Assembly: GCA_963767475.1 (NCBI GenBank)
Contig: CAVYEI010000002.1
Span: forward strand, 248,001 to 312,000
Source of the DNA: WHSW01 sp963767475
GTDB lineage: Bacteria > Actinomycetota > Thermoleophilia > Solirubrobacterales > 70-9
Length of the DNA stretch: 64,000 nucleotides
Direction of reading: 5' to 3'
Numbering within the stretch: the stretch's first letter is position 1; each line of letters begins with the position of its first letter. Both the position numbers and the translations under genes were made by a program. Below, one piece after another: positions 1-7,119 of the stretch. Under the pieces are notes generated by a model. That model saw only the letters and a list, made by a program, of their open reading frames with translations, was not told the origin of the DNA and searched no databases.

Positions 1-273
1 CGGGTCCTGGACCGAGCGAGGGACCGACGGCAATGCGGCTTGATGGAAGACCACCTCGCAGCCCCGAACGGCGTTGTGGACGCGCTCATAGCTCTGGATA
101 TCGCCTTCGACGAGCTCGACCGCGTCGAGGACGCCGGCGAGATTCTCACGGTGCCCGGTGGCGAAGTTATCCAGCACGCGGACCGTGTAGCCGTCGTTGA
201 CGAGGCGTTCGACCAGGCTCGAGCCGATGAACCCTCCCCCGCCGGTGACCAGGACTGTTTCGCCGCCGCTCAT
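1..273 (-). CDS. NAD-dependent epimerase/dehydratase, N-terminal part (cut by window edge)
   Basis: The reverse strand reads an open frame from ATG at 273 to the window edge, 91 codons. It begins MSGGETVLVTGGGGFIGSSL, the glycine-rich Rossmann fingerprint (GxxGFIG) of extended short-chain dehydrogenases, then has DNFATG and FHQAALPSV, typical of UDP-sugar 4-epimerases and dehydratases. The catalytic YxxxK region lies outside the window, so the substrate cannot be judged. It is divergent from another epimerase at 312, suggesting a shared nucleotide-sugar or cell-surface glycan role. A TAGGGT box 8 nt upstream of the ATG suggests a leaderless mRNA. Confidence 0.85.
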   Translation of the reverse strand, partial: MSGGETVLVTGGGGFIGSSLVERLVNDGYTVRVLDNFATGHRENLAGVLDAVELVEGDIQSYERVHNAVRGCEVVFHQAALPSVPRSVQDP

Positions 274-281
274 GCGGCCTG

Positions 282-305
282 ACCCTAGCGAGTGGACGCT
301 AGGCT
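282..305. promoter_or_regulatory. Face-to-face -10 elements of the two divergent epimerase genes
   Basis: TAGGCT at 300-305 (plus) lies 6 nt before the ATG at 312. TAGGGT on the minus strand (282-287) lies 8 nt before the ATG at 273. Together they form a perfect 7-bp inverted repeat (284-290 with 297-303). No convincing -35 is visible for either gene. The spacing implies leaderless transcripts. Confidence 0.5.
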
Positions 306-311
306 GAGCCA

Positions 312-1280
312 ATGCAGGCGCTGGTCACGGGTTGTGCGGGGTTCATCGGCTCGCATCTGACCGAATCGCTGCTCGACGACGGCCACCCGGTCCTCGGCAT
401 CGATTGCTTCAACGACAACTACGGGCGCCGCGACAAGCTCCGCAACCTCGAACAGGCGCGATCGTGGGACTCGTTCGAGTTCGTGCCCATCGATCTGGCT
501 CGGGGTGATCTGCGTGACTTGGTGGTCGGTTGCGACGTCGTCTTTCATCTCGCCGCCGAGCCGGGCGTCCGGGCCTCCTGGGGCGGCCGCTTCGAGACCT
601 TCGTCCGCAACAACGTCCTGGCGACGCAGCACCTCCTCGATGCGGTCTCGGGATCGCCGGGGACCCGCCTCGTCTACGCCTCCTCCTCCTCGGTTTACGG
701 CGAGGCCGAAACGCTGCCGACCTCGGAGGACGTGGTCCCCAAGCCGCACTCTCCGTACGGGGTGACGAAGCTCGCGGGCGAGCACATCTGCAGCCTCTAC
801 CACGCCAACTACGGGGTCCCGGTGGTCTCGCTGCGCTACTTCTCCGTCTACGGGCCACGGCAGCGGCCCGACATGGCTTTCAGCCGGTTCTCGCGCTCGC
901 TGATCGAAGGCGCCCCGATCGAGGTGTTCGGCGACGGACGCCAGACGCGGGACTTCACCTACGTCACCGATGTGGTCAGCGCCACGCGCGCGGCCGCGCA
1001 GGCGGAGGGCGCCGCCGGGGGCGTCTACAACATCGGCGGCGGGTCCCGGATCAGCGTCCTGGAGGCGCTGGAGCTGCTTCAGTCATGCGCCGGCAAGACC
1101 GCCGAGGTCCGCTACGGCGAGCCGCAGGCCGGGGACGTCCGCGACACCGGAGCCGACAACACCGCCGCCCAGCGCGACCTTGGTTTCGAGCCCACGACCG
1201 CCGTCGCCGACGGCCTCGCCGCCCAGTTCGAGTGGATGGCGGAGCACTACGGCGGGCAGGCGACGGCGGAGCTCGCGTAG
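312..1280 (+). CDS. NAD-dependent epimerase/dehydratase family protein
   Basis: A 322-residue extended SDR of normal length for UDP-glucose 4-epimerase-like enzymes. The N-terminal NAD site reads TGCAGFIGSH (about residues 6-15). LAAEPGVR follows near 80, the Ser-rich strand YASSSSVYGE near 120, and the catalytic pair is in SPYGVTK (YxxxK). The later VFGDGRQTRDFTYVTD segment is the usual sugar-nucleotide part. It probably interconverts or dehydrates an NDP-sugar in the cytosol for envelope glycans. The substrate is not determinable from motifs. It is transcribed away from a second epimerase, and tRNA-Thr follows on the other strand. Confidence 0.88.
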   Translation: MQALVTGCAGFIGSHLTESLLDDGHPVLGIDCFNDNYGRRDKLRNLEQARSWDSFEFVPIDLARGDLRDLVVGCDVVFHLAAEPGVRASWGGRFETFVRNNVLATQHLLDAVSGSPGTRLVYASSSSVYGEAETLPTSEDVVPKPHSPYGVTKLAGEHICSLYHANYGVPVVSLRYFSVYGPRQRPDMAFSRFSRSLIEGAPIEVFGDGRQTRDFTYVTDVVSATRAAAQAEGAAGGVYNIGGGSRISVLEALELLQSCAGKTAEVRYGEPQAGDVRDTGADNTAAQRDLGFEPTTAVADGLAAQFEWMAEHYGGQATAELA

Positions 1281-1289
1281 CCGACCGCA

Positions 1290-1362
1290 AGCCCGGGAGG
1301 GGACTCGAACCCCTGACCCCCTCCTTACCATGGAGGTGCTCTACCAACTGAGCTACCCGGGC
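1290..1362 (-). tRNA. tRNA-Thr(GGT)
   Basis: The reverse strand folds as a full cloverleaf. The acceptor arms GCCCGGG and CCCGGGC pair, the D-arm is TAGCTCAGTTGGTAGAGCA, and the anticodon loop ATGGTAA sits between CCTCC and GGAGG, giving anticodon GGT (Thr). The T-arm contains GGTTCGAGTCC. CCA is not encoded; position 1290 is the discriminator. Its 5' half is nearly identical to the second tRNA-Thr at 24415. Confidence 0.95.
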
Positions 1363-1398
1363 GCGCGGTGGGAGGGTAGCCGCTGCGCGGCCGGGGCG

Positions 1399-2442
1399 TT
1401 AGGCGGCGCCGACGCCCTCCCGGATCGCCGCCGCCACGGCCTCGAGCGCCTCGCGCGCCCGCCCGCCGAGCCCGGCCGCGTTGATGAAGCCGTGGACGAG
1501 ATCCGACTCCCGCCGGAGGCTGACCGCGACCCCGGCCTCGCGCAGCGCGGCCGCGTAGTCCTCGCCCTCGTCGCGCAGCGGGTCGAAGCCGGCAGTGACC
1601 ACGTGCGCGGGAGCGAGGCCGGAGAGGTCGTCGGCGAGGATCGGCGAGGCCCGCGGATCGGTTCGGTCCTCGGGCGAGGCGAAGTAGTGGTCGCGAAACC
1701 AGTCCATCTCGGTGCGGGTGAGGAAGAACCCCTCGGCGTAGGTCTCATAGGACGGGCGCTTGGAGGAGTAGTCGGTCACCGGGTAGATCAGGGCCTGAAA
1801 GCAGGGCATGGGACCGCCCGCGGCGGCGGTCAGCTGCGCCACCACCGTCGCCAGGTTGGCGCCGGCGCTGTCGCCGGCAACCGCGATCCGCGCCGGATCG
1901 GCTCCCAGCGTGCCGGCCTCCGCATGCGCCCACTCGAATGCCGCCAGGGAGTCGTCGACGGCGGCCGGGAACGGGTGCTCGGGGCCGAGGCGGTAGTCGA
2001 TCGAGAGCAGCAGGGCGGGCGTCTCGGCGGCGATCAGGCGGCAGGGCTGGTCGTGGGTGTCGAGGTCGCAGATCACGTGCCCGCCGCCGTGGTAGTAGAC
2101 GATCAGCGGCGCCGGGCCGGTGAGCCCGTCGGGAACATAGAGGCGGGCACCGATCGGACCGGCGGGGCCGGGAATCTGCAAATCGCTCACCCGCGCGACC
2201 TCGATCCGCGGGCCGGCAAAGGCGCGGGCGTCGCGGCGGCGAAGCTCGCGCACCTCCTCCACCGGGGCGGGCTCGAAGCCGCCGGTCATGTTCTCGAGCC
2301 GCAGCGCGAGCTGAACCTGGGGGTCGAGCCTCTGGCCCTCGATCTCGATCGGCCGGCCGGCGAGCAGCCGCGTTGCCGGCTCGGGCAGCGCCATCAGGAC
2401 GCGGGCCGCCCCAGCTTCGATCCGCTCCCGCACCGCGCTCAT
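1399..2442 (-). CDS. Alpha/beta hydrolase, hormone-sensitive-lipase type esterase
   Basis: A 347-residue esterase of the HSL (family IV) type. The oxyanion-hole motif HGGG is at about 118-121. The nucleophile is in GDSAG (Ser192), the acid in AGFDPLRDEG (Asp287) and the base in DLVHGF (His317). An N-terminal cap of about 90 residues precedes the core, and there is no signal peptide, so it should be cytosolic. Substrates of this family are short acyl esters; the physiological one is unknown. TAGCCT 6 nt before the ATG marks a leaderless start. The preceding secreted protease-like gene runs on the same strand but has its own stop once its frame is restored. Confidence 0.88.
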   Translation of the reverse strand: MSAVRERIEAGAARVLMALPEPATRLLAGRPIEIEGQRLDPQVQLALRLENMTGGFEPAPVEEVRELRRRDARAFAGPRIEVARVSDLQIPGPAGPIGARLYVPDGLTGPAPLIVYYHGGGHVICDLDTHDQPCRLIAAETPALLLSIDYRLGPEHPFPAAVDDSLAAFEWAHAEAGTLGADPARIAVAGDSAGANLATVVAQLTAAAGGPMPCFQALIYPVTDYSSKRPSYETYAEGFFLTRTEMDWFRDHYFASPEDRTDPRASPILADDLSGLAPAHVVTAGFDPLRDEGEDYAAALREAGVAVSLRRESDLVHGFINAAGLGGRAREALEAVAAAIREGVGAA

Positions 2443-2448
2443 CGCCCC

Positions 2449-2454
2449 AGGCTA
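2449..2454 (-). promoter_or_regulatory. -10 element (TAGCCT) of the HSL esterase
   Basis: TAGCCT on the minus strand ends 6 nt before the ATG at 2442. This fits the leaderless-start pattern seen repeatedly in this window. Confidence 0.4.
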
Positions 2455-2469
2455 ACGGGGCCGCACGAG

Positions 2470-4108
2470 CTAGCGGCGGCGCTTCTTCTTCTTCCTTGAC
2501 CGTGAACTTCTTGCTGGCCGCGGCCCCGACGTTGCCGGCGGTATCGGTCGAGCGGACCTGGAATGTGTGCGAACCCTTCCGCGGCTTGGTGATCACGGTC
2601 GGCGAGCTGCAGGTCGCATAGCCGTCGCCGTCGGTTTGGCACTCGAACGTCGCCCCCATCTCCGACGAGGAGAAGCTGAAGGTGGCGTTCTTGCCCTTCT
2701 TCACCTTGCTCGACCCGGAGTCGATCGTCGTCGCCGGCGGCGTCGTGTCGGCAGGCGGAGCCGGACCACCGCCGGGAAGGTCGACGGTGAAGCTGCGGCT
2801 CGCCGGGGTCGCATCGGCGTTGCCGGACGGGTCCTTTGCGCGCACGTAGAAGGTGTGGCCGCCCTCGCTCAGTCCGCTCAGCGCCTTGGGCGAGCTACAC
2901 GGCGAGTAGGCGCCGCCGTCGAGCCGGCACTCGAAGGTCGCGCCGACTTCGGGGGACGAGAACGAGAACGAGGTGCCGGTCGTGGCGATCGTCCCCGTCG
3001 GGCCGTCGGTGATCGAGGTCTCGGGCGGCGTCAGGTCCGGGCCTCCGAAGCGGATGAAGCGGTTGACGCTCGAGCCGATGTTCCAGTGGCTGGCGAGATA
3101 CTCCCCGGGCTCCGGGTTGGAATCGAAGTAGCTGTCCCAGCCGCAGTCGTAGTGGATCGTGCCCGGGTTGGTGGTGCAGGAGACCATGGTCTGGTTCTGG
3201 GGACCGCCGTCGACGTAGCACATGACGTCGTCTTCTTGGTTGCAGTGAAAGCCGCCGAGACCGGTCGAGTTCGGCGCGGCGGGCTGGACCGCTCCCTGGG
3301 CATGAGCGTTCTCGTGCATGGGCGTGTTCGTGAACCAGCAGTTCTTCCCCGGGGTGATGTAGGCGGCCGAATACCCGGCAGTGATCGCACCCCCCGGGTT
3401 GTTGTTCTCGTTGTTGACGCCCGGTGTGTCATCGAGCTTGATCGTCCCGGTGCCGCAGCCGGCGGAGGGCCCGTCGTAGAAGATCGAGTAGTCGACGTTC
3501 TGGTCGGTGGCCGCGATCTCGGCCTTCGCCGAGTCGATGATCTCGGTGAAGGTCGGGTTGGGGTGGCCCGTCCAGGTGACGGGAAAAGCGGTCACCTTGA
3601 TCGAGCCGTCGGGCTCGCAGAGGACCTTGTAGTCGGCCTGCGGCCCGCCGCTTGCCAGCGACTCCTCGTTGAGGACCGCGTTGATGACCTTGATGATCCT
3701 CTGGATATCCGCCTTGTAGGTGGCAAGTTGGTTGGTTCCGGTGCTCGGATATCCGTAGAGGATCTCCTGGTAGTAGTCGGTGGCGCAGGCGATGTCGCGC
3801 TCCGGGTCGCCGAGCTCGATCGTCGCGCCGTGGCTGTCGACCCCCAGATCGGCGGCGAAGTCCGGGCCGTGGGTGGTGTATGAGAAGCCGTCGCCGGTGC
3901 GAACTTTGTAGAGGCCGTTGTCGAGCGCCGTCACCTTGCCGCCGAGCGCCCGCTCGACCACCGCGGGGACGCCGTCGGGTCCGCCGCCGCCCAGATCCGC
4001 GGCGCTGAGAACGTGCGCACTCGCCGCCACGCAGCATGCGAGCGCGAATAGAACCACCGCGACGACCGCCGTCAACGCCCTGCGCACCATCGAGCCCCTC
4101 CGAGCCAT
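2470..4108 (-). CDS. Secreted metalloprotease-like protein with two C-terminal Ig-like modules (frameshift at about 2494)
   Basis: An N-terminal signal peptide (about 1-31) precedes a domain holding HENAHAQGAVQ (residues about 265-275), then GGFHC and DVMCY. Together these resemble a zinc HExxH site with a Met-turn, as in actinobacterial secreted metzincin-like proteins. Two repeats follow (about 361-442 and 458-538), each with FEC..DG..Y..CSSP..HTF.VR..D..GN. The frame stays open past 2470 only by running out of frame through the next gene. Removing one base (2494) restores a KKKKRRR tail and a stop at 2470, matching the tail of the secreted protein at 15299. The Shine-Dalgarno GGAAGGGG precedes the ATG. 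Protease activity is inferred; the third metal ligand is uncertain. Confidence 0.72.
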
Positions 4109-4139
4109 CGGTCCCCTTCCGACGCCGCAAGCCTAGTGA

Positions 4140-5204
4140 CTACAGGCGGCGGAGCGCGCCCGCCACCGCCGCTGCGAAGGCGTCGACGTCGGCTTCGGTG
4201 GTGTCCCAGGCGCACATCCAGCGGACCTCGTCGGTTGCCTCGTCCCAGATGTAGAAGGGGTGATCGCCGGGCAGGTCGGCGAGCAGCCTGTCGATCACCG
4301 GCCGGGCGAGGCGGGCGAAGACGGCGTTTGCCTCCACCGGGTGCGTGATCTCGACCCCGTCGATCGCGCCCACCGCCTCGGCGAGCCGCGCGGCCATCGC
4401 GTTGGCGTGGGTGGCGCTTCGCAGCCACAGGTCGCCCGAGAGCAGGGCCTCGAACTGGGCGGAGACGAAGCGCATCTTCGATGCCAGCTGGCCGAGCTGC
4501 TTGCGGGTGAAGGCGAAGCTCTCTCCGAGCTCGGGGCGACAGAAGACGACCGCCTCTCCGAACACGAGCCCGTTCTTGGTCCCGCCGAGGGAGACCACGT
4601 CGACGCCCGCCTCCGTGGTCAGGGCGGCGAGCGGGACGCCGAGCGCCGCGGCGGCGTTGGCGAGCCGGGCGCCGTCGACGTGCAGGTACATGCCGAGCCG
4701 GTGCGCCGTGGCGGCGATCGCCGCGGTCTCCTCCAGGGTGTAGACGGTGCCGAGCTCGGTCGCCTGGGTGATCGAGACCAGCCGCGGCTGGGCCTGATGC
4801 TCGTCGCCGCGGCGGGGCTCCCATTGCTCGAGGTCGGCGGGAGCGAGCTTGCCCTCGCGGTTGGCGACCGTGAGCAGCTTCGACCCCGCGATCCGCTCCG
4901 GCGCCCCGCACTCGTCGACGTGCATGTGGGCGACATCGGTGCAGATCACCGCCTCGAACGCCCGCGTGAGCGCGTCGATCGAGGCGACGTTGGCGCCGGA
5001 GCCGTTGAAGACGAAGAACGCCCGGGCGTCGTCGCCGAAGTGCCCGCCGACGACCGCCTCGGCGCGCGCGGTCCAGGGGTCGGCGCCGTAGGAGGCGGCG
5101 TGGCCCGCGTTCGCGGCGACGAGCGCCTCGAGCACCTCGGGATGGGCGCCGGCGTGGTTGTCGGAGGCGAAGTCGATCGGCTCGCCGTCGATCGGGTTGC
5201 TCAC
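4140..5204 (-). CDS. Low-specificity L-threonine aldolase / beta-eliminating lyase family
   Basis: A 354-residue PLP fold-type I enzyme from a GTG at 5204. It opens with IDFASDNHAGAHPEVLEAL, the usual threonine-aldolase start (SDNxxG.HP). HVDECGAPE follows near 105, HVDGARLANAA near 200 and SLGGTKNGLVFGEAV near 230; the lysine in GGTKN is the expected Schiff-base residue. It would cleave threonine or allo-threonine to glycine and acetaldehyde. The frame is open upstream to 5639, but the GTG overlaps the SDR stop (GTGA at 5201-5204), so translational coupling supports this start. Confusion with tryptophanase-like lyases is possible but less likely. Confidence 0.85.
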   Translation of the reverse strand: MSNPIDGEPIDFASDNHAGAHPEVLEALVAANAGHAASYGADPWTARAEAVVGGHFGDDARAFFVFNGSGANVASIDALTRAFEAVICTDVAHMHVDECGAPERIAGSKLLTVANREGKLAPADLEQWEPRRGDEHQAQPRLVSITQATELGTVYTLEETAAIAATAHRLGMYLHVDGARLANAAAALGVPLAALTTEAGVDVVSLGGTKNGLVFGEAVVFCRPELGESFAFTRKQLGQLASKMRFVSAQFEALLSGDLWLRSATHANAMAARLAEAVGAIDGVEITHPVEANAVFARLARPVIDRLLADLPGDHPFYIWDEATDEVRWMCAWDTTEADVDAFAAAVAGALRRL

Positions 5205-5917
5205 GGGTACAGCGGGAAGCGCTTGCCGTTCATCTTCTGCGCGGCGTCGGAGCAGATGAACTCGATCGCGGCGGCGATCTCCTCCGCCGAGGTGAACGTC
5301 TTGAACGCCTTCTCGGGGCTTTCGGCGCGCATCCGCGGGGTGACGATCGCGTTGATCACAAGGATGTTGGCGGTTGCCGCCGACTCCGCCTTGACGAAGG
5401 TGTCGGCGAGCGCCAGCGTCCACGCCTCGGCCGCGGCCTTGGTCGCCCCGTAGGCGGCGTTGGTGCCGCCCGGCGCCTGAGCCTGGGACGAGGAGACCAA
5501 GACGAAGCGGCCGTGCTCCGAGGCCGCGAGCTGGTCGCAGAAGGCGCGGGTGGTGTGGATCACGGTGCGCACGAGCAGGTCGTGCAGCCACTCGTAGTCG
5601 GCGAGCGGCGCGGTCGCCAGGGGCTCGCCTCCCTTCCAACCGCCGACCAGGTGCAGGAGGCCGTCGACGTGGCCGAAGCGCTGGTCGAGCGCCTTCGCCC
5701 AGCCGATCGCGCCCGCCTCGTCGAGCAGGTCGACGACCTGGGCGTCGACGCGCTCGTCGGCGAGGCCGAGCCCGGCGACGACCTCGTCGAGTCGGCCCTG
5801 GTCGCGGTCGGTGAGCGCCAGCGTCGCTCCGGCGTCGGCGAGCTGCTTGGCGACCACGGGGCCGAGCCCGCCGGCGGCGCCGGCGATCGCGATTACGCGT
5901 CCGTCGAGTGCACTCAT
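5201..5917 (-). CDS. SDR family NAD(P)-dependent oxidoreductase
   Basis: A classical SDR of 238 residues. The nucleotide site reads AGAAGGLGPVVA near residue 13, with LTDRDQ after the second strand. The catalytic motif is VSSSQAQ..AAYGATKAA (Ser, Tyr, Lys). The C-terminus carries a VITPRMRAESPEKAF stretch. An upstream TTG at 5926 is in frame, but TAGCTT lies 7 nt before the ATG at 5917, so 5917 is preferred as a leaderless start. It is the first gene of a two-gene unit with the threonine aldolase; a joint role in hydroxy-amino-acid metabolism is only a guess. Confidence 0.86.
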   Translation of the reverse strand: MSALDGRVIAIAGAAGGLGPVVAKQLADAGATLALTDRDQGRLDEVVAGLGLADERVDAQVVDLLDEAGAIGWAKALDQRFGHVDGLLHLVGGWKGGEPLATAPLADYEWLHDLLVRTVIHTTRAFCDQLAASEHGRFVLVSSSQAQAPGGTNAAYGATKAAAEAWTLALADTFVKAESAATANILVINAIVTPRMRAESPEKAFKTFTSAEEIAAAIEFICSDAAQKMNGKRFPLYP

Positions 5918-5924
5918 GCCGTCC

Positions 5925-5930
5925 AAGCTA
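5925..5930 (-). promoter_or_regulatory. -10 element (TAGCTT) of the SDR/threonine aldolase pair
   Basis: TAGCTT on the minus strand lies 7 nt before the ATG at 5917. It overlaps the stop codon of the upstream membrane-protein gene (5928-5930), so the promoter sits at the end of that gene. Confidence 0.4.
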
Positions 5931-6458
5931 TCGCGAGCCGCGGGTCGGGATCATCGCCGCCAGCACCGTCGCCGCGCAGCCGCCGAAGGTGCCGAAGACG
6001 ATGTCGACCGCGGAGTCGCGTTTGTTGGGGACGAGGCCGGTCTCGAAGGCGCGGTCGCCGAGGTACTCGCCGAGCTCCCAGAGGATCGTCAGGCCGAAGA
6101 CCGCGGCGACCGCGCCGATCGCCCACAGCGGCCAGGCGACCCGGTGGCGCAGGTACTCCGACAGCGCCCAGCCGATCAGCAGGCCGCCGGCACAGTGGGA
6201 GATCGCGCTGGTCTTCTGCGAGCTGATCTCCGGCGGGTTGATCCAGACCACCCAGAGCAAGATCACGAGGCCGACCGCCACCGGCACCAGGGCGCGATTG
6301 GAGAAACCCACCAGCCGGGCGGTGAGCAGGCCGCCGAAGCAGAGCCCGCACATGATCACCGCGCCACCGTTTCGCGAGGCATAGAAACCGTAGGTGAGCA
6401 GCGCCAGCGCGCCGAGGGCGAAGGCGAACAGATCGATGCGAAGGCGGCGTGCGTCCAT
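5928..6458 (-). CDS. Multi-pass membrane protein, possibly DUF2238/YjdF-like
   Basis: 176 residues with about five hydrophobic segments (roughly 9-25, 30-45, 50-70, 85-130, 150-170). An acidic motif WELGEYLGDRAFETG is followed by KRDSAVDIVFGTFGG. This acidic-segment-then-D-x-x-x-D-I pattern resembles the C-terminal part of YjdF/DUF2238 membrane proteins, but the match is by eye and function is unknown. The open frame extends to 6770, yet TACCCT 6 nt before the ATG at 6458 and the hydrophobic N-terminus support this start. It should be in the cytoplasmic membrane. Confidence 0.6.
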   Translation of the reverse strand: MDARRLRIDLFAFALGALALLTYGFYASRNGGAVIMCGLCFGGLLTARLVGFSNRALVPVAVGLVILLWVVWINPPEISSQKTSAISHCAGGLLIGWALSEYLRHRVAWPLWAIGAVAAVFGLTILWELGEYLGDRAFETGLVPNKRDSAVDIVFGTFGGCAATVLAAMIPTRGSR

Positions 6459-6464
6459 GCGAAG

Positions 6465-6470
6465 AGGGTA
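6465..6470 (-). promoter_or_regulatory. -10 element (TACCCT) of the membrane protein at 5928
   Basis: TACCCT on the minus strand ends 6 nt before the ATG at 6458, suggesting a leaderless mRNA. Confidence 0.4.
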
Positions 6471-6590
6471 GGCGAGCCCGGTTAAGCCTTCGCTCAACGG
6501 GCGGCCACCCCGACCATTCGACCGGGCCCGAGACGTCCAGGGCGGCGCACCAGCCTCAAGCGGTCGGGTTCGACGGCCGATCACAACGGC

Positions 6591-7118
6591 ATGGACACCG
6601 CTGTTTCGAGCACCGGCATCGACGAGCTGACCGGCCTCAACGGGCGTCAGCGCTTTTTCGAGCTGGCGCAGGCCGCGTTTGGGGAGGCGCGCGTCGCGGG
6701 CGCTGAGTGCACGGCGGTGGTCATCGACCTCGACCGCCTCGCCTACATCAACGACACCTACGGCCACCACACGGGCACGGAGCTGATCCGTGAGACCGGC
6801 GCCGCGCTGGCGGCGGTTGCCGGCGAGAGCGACATCATCGGCCGCCTCGGCGGCGACGAGTTCGCGCTGGTTCGACCGGGCGGCGTCACCTCCAAGGAGG
6901 AGCTCTGGTGGCAGATCTCGACCGCCGCCAAGCGCGCCGGCCGCTCCGACCAGCCGTACGGGATCCCGATCAGCGTCGGCGTCGCCGTCGCTGCCGCCGA
7001 CGAGGTCGGATCACTTGACGAATTGATCGCGCGCGCCGACCAGGCGATGTACCAGCACAAGCGTGAGGGCGGCGGCGAGGGCGGTCCGCCGCACGCCCGC
7101 CAGCAGGCGCGGCGCTGA
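6591..7118 (+). CDS. Stand-alone GGDEF diguanylate cyclase
   Basis: 175 residues, almost entirely one GGDEF domain. The DELTGLNGRQRF entry motif is at 11-22, IDLDRLAYINDTYGH at 45-59 and the intact signature LGGDEF at 86-91. It should make c-di-GMP from two GTP. There is no sensory or membrane domain, which is unusual: input must come through another protein or expression level. The allosteric I-site (RxxD five residues before the signature) is not conserved; GESD occupies the place, so product inhibition may be absent. It is convergent with the DUF6421-like gene, with one base between their ends. Confidence 0.85.
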   Translation: MDTAVSSTGIDELTGLNGRQRFFELAQAAFGEARVAGAECTAVVIDLDRLAYINDTYGHHTGTELIRETGAALAAVAGESDIIGRLGGDEFALVRPGGVTSKEELWWQISTAAKRAGRSDQPYGIPISVGVAVAAADEVGSLDELIARADQAMYQHKREGGGEGGPPHARQQARR

Positions 7119-7119
7119 A

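Noticed and set aside
1745..2469. C-terminal 240-codon continuation of the metalloprotease frame
   Set aside because: It is the HSL esterase gene read out of frame; one base removed at 2494 gives a natural basic tail and a stop at 2470.
2567..3883. Long plus-strand open frame (438 codons) opposite the metalloprotease gene
   Set aside because: Arg/Gly/Ala/Val-rich translation with no domain, fully antisense to a gene with signal peptide and recognisable motifs; a GC-bias shadow.
5205..5639. N-terminal extension of the threonine aldolase frame
   Set aside because: It is the SDR gene read in another frame; the GTG at 5204 overlapping the SDR stop fits the family start.
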